The notes below the pieces were generated by a model, which made no database searches, was not told the DNA's origin, and worked only from the letters and a program-made list of their open reading frames with translations. The position numbers and the translations under genes are program-made. A stretch of DNA of 9,522 bases, taken from NCBI GenBank assembly GCA_018376005.1, contig JAHACE010000031.1, positions 1 to 9,522 of the forward strand. The letters are read 5' to 3'. Shown here in pieces: positions 7,183-9,522 of the stretch. Positions within the stretch are counted from its first letter, which is position 1, and every line of letters starts with the position of its first letter. The stretch comes from Atopobium sp. (GTDB taxonomy: Bacteria > Actinomycetota > Coriobacteriia > Coriobacteriales > Atopobiaceae).

Positions 7183-7959
7183 TTACTTGGTGTTATTTGA
7201 AGAGGTAGAGGTGTTTCCGTTTAATGCATCAAGAACTTTCTGTGCATTATCCCTCACACCGGCGCTATTGTCGGAATCCTTTTCAATTGCCTTCTGCAGT
7301 GCCTCTTTTGCAAGATCTACTTGATCAGTAACACGATACATCATTCCCAAATTAAGCCAACCGTTAGCATAATCTGGAGAGCGATCCGTTACTGCCTTAA
7401 GTGCCTCAACAGCACCTGTTTGGTCTCCTGCGTAGAACTGCGCAATGGCTCTATCAACACGGACCTCATCAGAATCATTTGAAGCAAGATACGTATCGTA
7501 CTCGGCAATTGCTTTGTTGATCAGCTGTAAAGACTGCTTCTGAACAGAGTCATCTTGAGAGGAACTCTTAAGCGCCATTCCCCAACCTAAATAGGTACGA
7601 GCCAAATCAAGATGTGCTGGCAGATTATCTGGGTTGGACTGAATAGCAGACTCTTTTTCTTCTGCCTGTTTCTGATAGACCTGGTTAATAGCCTCAGGAG
7701 AATTCTGCTGAGTCTGATGCTGCTTTTGCGAGTTAGAGAAAATGCTGGCAAGAGAAGGCAACATCATAGATATAGCAATAAAGAGCGAGAATACGCCAAT
7801 AGCAATCTTCATGCCTGTAGAAGGACCTGGCTTTTTAGGAGCCTCATCGGGCTTGCGGTCCTTTGCCTTCTTTTTTGCTGTCTGGTTTGCCATGGCAACC
7901 AGCTCTTTTTCTGCCTTCTGTTCTGGTGTAAGTTCTGGCTTTGAAGTATTAGTTGGCAT
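7183..7959 (-). CDS. Membrane-anchored TPR-repeat protein
   Basis: The product has 258 residues and I cannot assign a specific function. Residues 1-49 are charged and Lys-rich (KKKAKDRK, APKKPG), and a single membrane span covers about 50-74. By the positive-inside rule the N-terminus is cytoplasmic and the rest outside. A Gln/Asn-rich linker (75-95) leads to helical repeats with TPR spacing: about 99-131, 143-176, 164-195 and 197-230. The last is the clearest, with GWLNLGMMYRV and AKEALQKAIEKDSDN. The tail is low-complexity Asn/Ser/Thr. TPRs usually mediate protein-protein contacts, so a scaffold or envelope assembly role is plausible. It is the first gene after the promoter at 7996-8024 and sits directly upstream of the STAS gene. 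ATG 7959 has only a weak ribosome site (TTGGAT, five bases upstream). Confidence 0.8.
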   Translation of the reverse strand: MPTNTSKPELTPEQKAEKELVAMANQTAKKKAKDRKPDEAPKKPGPSTGMKIAIGVFSLFIAISMMLPSLASIFSNSQKQHQTQQNSPEAINQVYQKQAEEKESAIQSNPDNLPAHLDLARTYLGWGMALKSSSQDDSVQKQSLQLINKAIAEYDTYLASNDSDEVRVDRAIAQFYAGDQTGAVEALKAVTDRSPDYANGWLNLGMMYRVTDQVDLAKEALQKAIEKDSDNSAGVRDNAQKVLDALNGNTSTSSNNTK

Positions 7960-7995
7960 TCAACATCCAATCGCTTTTTCTAAACATAACTAATC

Positions 7996-8024
7996 AAGAT
8001 ACGGCAGAATGGGTCTACTTTCAA
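7996..8024 (-). promoter_or_regulatory. Sigma-70-type promoter for the TPR-STAS-tat-topA operon
   Basis: On the minus strand, TTGAAA (8019-8024, 5 of 6 matches to the -35 consensus) and TATCTT (7996-8001, 4 of 6) are separated by exactly 17 bases. Transcription would begin near 7989, giving a leader of about 30 bases before the TPR gene. No other good promoter is visible before topA, so this one probably serves all five genes. I see no clear terminator for the upstream aminotransferase in the 8002-8047 gap, so read-through is possible. Confidence 0.6.
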
Positions 8025-8047
8025 AGGAAATACCAAAGTTACACAAG

Positions 8048-9368
8048 CTATCCCCAGACGCTCTGACCACGATCAACTTTTGCAAGTCGAGCACTTACCT
8101 GTTTAACAGCAACAATAAACACATCAAGTGCTGCATCAAGCTCTTCCAACGTTGGGTAACTTGGAGCAATTCTGATATTAGTATCAAAAGGATCTTTACC
8201 GGCTGGCCATGTAGCTCCTGCAGGTGTCATGGTAACGCCCAGTTCATTGGCGCGAGAAACAATTGCGCGGATCTCCCAGGCCCTCCTGCAGCTTGCGTTC
8301 AACCAGTTCAAAACGTGGTCGAAGCAGCGCGGCATGCTTTTGCATATGAGCTTCAATGCCCTGAGCGTCTTTGAGGAAACGCACATGTGCCAACTGAGAG
8401 ATTTTCTCGGGAGAAACTCGAGCAACCTTGAAAGCGCTTTGGATTTCTTTACTGTCTGCAGGACTTGCAGCAACCCATGCCATGCCTGAGCTTGGGAAGG
8501 TTACCTTTGCCGTTGAGGCAAAAGCAATTACCAAGTTCTTTTGAGCGCCTTCTGCAGCAACCTCTGAAAGTGCATCAAAGATATTTAAGAGCTGAGGAGC
8601 CTTAGATTCTGGTACAAAGGCATGAATCGCGTAGGCGTTATCCCAGAAGATTCTAAAGTCAGAAGCTGCAGGTTTGAGGTTTGCAAACGCACGAACAACC
8701 TCGTCTGAATAGGTGATGCCCGTTGGGTTGGCAAAACGTGGAACGCACCAAATTCCCTTAACAGAGCTGTCGTTTTCAACAAGCTCCTTGACCACGTCCA
8801 TATTGGGGCCGTCATCAGTCATAGGTACTGCAACGTTTTCAAAGCCGTAATGCTGTGTAATAGCAAAATGACGGTCATAACCGGGGGCGGGGCACAGGAA
8901 CTTGAGCGTGGTACCCTGAGCTTTTGCGGCTGCCATCTGCTCTGCCCAAGAAGGCTGACCAGAAAGACCGTGGGTTACGGCATGAGAAATAATGTCATGC
9001 ATAAGGTTAAGGCTTGAAGAGCCATTTACGATGACCTGATCAGCAGGTACGCCTGTGATCTCCGCGGCAAAGGCCCGCGCAGAAGGAAGGCCCCAAGGGT
9101 CTCCGTAGTTGTCTGCAAAAGAGCCGCCGTCAGTCAGATCAGAAGCAGAATTCAGCTCGTCAAGCATAGGCTTAGACAGCGCCGTCTGCGCAGGACTTGG
9201 CTTTCCGCGAGCCATATCAAGCTTGAGGTTTTTCTCGCCAAGTGCACGAGCTTCTTGTCCAATAAGCTCAAGAGCCTGGTTAAGCTCAGCGTCGCTCATT
9301 TTCTGATAAGCGTTTTGCTCAGAGGTTGACTTTGGCTGGAACAGCTCGCGAGAAACTAGCTCAAACAT
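8048..9368 (-). pseudogene. Class I aminotransferase (aspartate aminotransferase-like), frameshifted by an internal deletion
   Basis: The intact part starts at ATG 9368 with GGGGAG four bases upstream. It reads as a PLP-dependent fold-type I aminotransferase of the group that includes Mycobacterium tuberculosis Rv3722c, an aspartate aminotransferase. Visible motifs, numbered from this start, are LDMARGKPSP (from 50), DNYGDPWGLP (86-95), NGSSSLNLMHD, RFANPTG (211-217), DNAY (243-246) and the PLP-lysine segment STAKVTF with Lys288. This frame continues to ERKLQEGLG near 8276, then reads a few unrelated residues and stops at 8244. The C-terminal domain continues in another frame from about 8275 to 8048, including GVTMTPAGATWPAGKDPFD and the carboxylate-binding arginine motif NIRIAPSYPTLEELDAAL. 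By comparison with the family, roughly 25-30 residues that include the GGYF region are missing between the two parts. The gene is therefore probably inactive, unless the break is a sequencing or assembly error. Confidence 0.85.
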
Positions 9369-9440
9369 GACACTCCCCTTTTCGGTCTCTGCGTGATACA
9401 AAGTATAGGTGATTTAAAAATCAACGCGACAAGGAGAATC
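9369..9440. promoter_or_regulatory. Divergent intergenic region with candidate aminotransferase promoter
   Basis: This 72-base gap separates the aminotransferase from the divergent plus-strand gene and should hold promoters for both. For the minus strand, TATACT (9402-9407) is a strong -10 match. TTGTCG (9427-9432) is a weak -35 with a 19-base spacer, and the leader would be about 27 bases. For the plus strand I see no convincing -35/-10 pair. The ribosome site for the plus gene is AAGGAG (9431-9436), four bases before its ATG. Confidence 0.35.
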
Positions 9441-9522
9441 ATGGCAAATTCTGCACAGCCTGGCATGCGCTCGGAGGCATATGGCGAGCTCCAGCACCTT
9501 GTTGACAATCTTTATAAGCGCA
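9441..9522 (+). CDS. Start of a protein of unknown function (partial)
   Basis: An open frame begins at ATG 9441 after AAGGAG at a four-base spacing and continues to the window end. The 27 visible residues begin MANSAQPGMRSEAYGELQ and include HLVDNLYKR. This is too short to recognise a family. The start is convincing because the ribosome site is good and the frame has no stop. It is divergent from the broken aminotransferase. Confidence 0.65.
   Translation, partial: MANSAQPGMRSEAYGELQHLVDNLYKR

Noticed and set aside
8048..8473. Separate small gene of 141 codons downstream of the aminotransferase
   Set aside because: Only its C-terminal part is protein-like, and it matches the aminotransferase C-terminal domain. 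Its N-terminal part is an out-of-frame reading of the same gene.
1..9522. CRISPR array, insertion sequence, prophage or defence system
   Set aside because: No direct-repeat array, transposase, integrase or defence-type domain was seen on either strand. The genes are core housekeeping and export genes.

Overview
The window looks like ordinary chromosome from a Gram-positive bacterium of moderate GC content. The best guess is the Coriobacteriia (an Atopobium/Lancefieldella/Olsenella-like organism). This rests on the topA-tmk-holB-ricT gene order, the archaeal-like type IA topoisomerase with C-terminal zinc ribbons, an actinobacterial-type class I aminotransferase and the general protein flavour. 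No rRNA or phylogenetic marker was compared, so the placement is tentative.

Nearly everything is on the minus strand, so the genes are described here from right to left. At the far right (9441-9522) a plus-strand gene of unknown function begins, divergent from the rest. Next comes a class I aminotransferase (9368-8048) whose reading frame is broken near 8265-8280. The break appears to be an internal deletion that removes the segment before the C-terminal domain and shifts the frame. A sigma-70-like promoter (7996-8024) follows. It is well placed to drive a tight cluster: a membrane-anchored TPR protein, a small STAS-domain anti-sigma-factor antagonist, a TatA/B-type protein, TatC, and DNA topoisomerase I. 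A perfect 12-bp inverted repeat sits between the STAS gene and tatA/B. A terminator-like hairpin (2856-2883) closes topA.

The left third holds thymidylate kinase (tmk), the DNA polymerase III delta-prime subunit (holB) and the PSP1-family protein RicT, which is cut by the window edge. These three form a compact operon with a 7-nt gap and then a 22-nt overlap. The tmk-holB-ricT association is also known from Firmicutes.

Functionally, the left operon joins dTTP supply, clamp loading and an RNA-maturation/regulatory Fe-S protein. The middle operon joins twin-arginine export with a cell-surface TPR protein, a likely partner-switch regulator and DNA supercoiling control. I found no mobile elements, CRISPR arrays, tRNAs or rRNAs, and no convincing new system. 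The points most worth checking are the broken aminotransferase, the hairpin upstream of tatA/B, the archaeal-like topoisomerase and the orphan STAS gene next to Tat.
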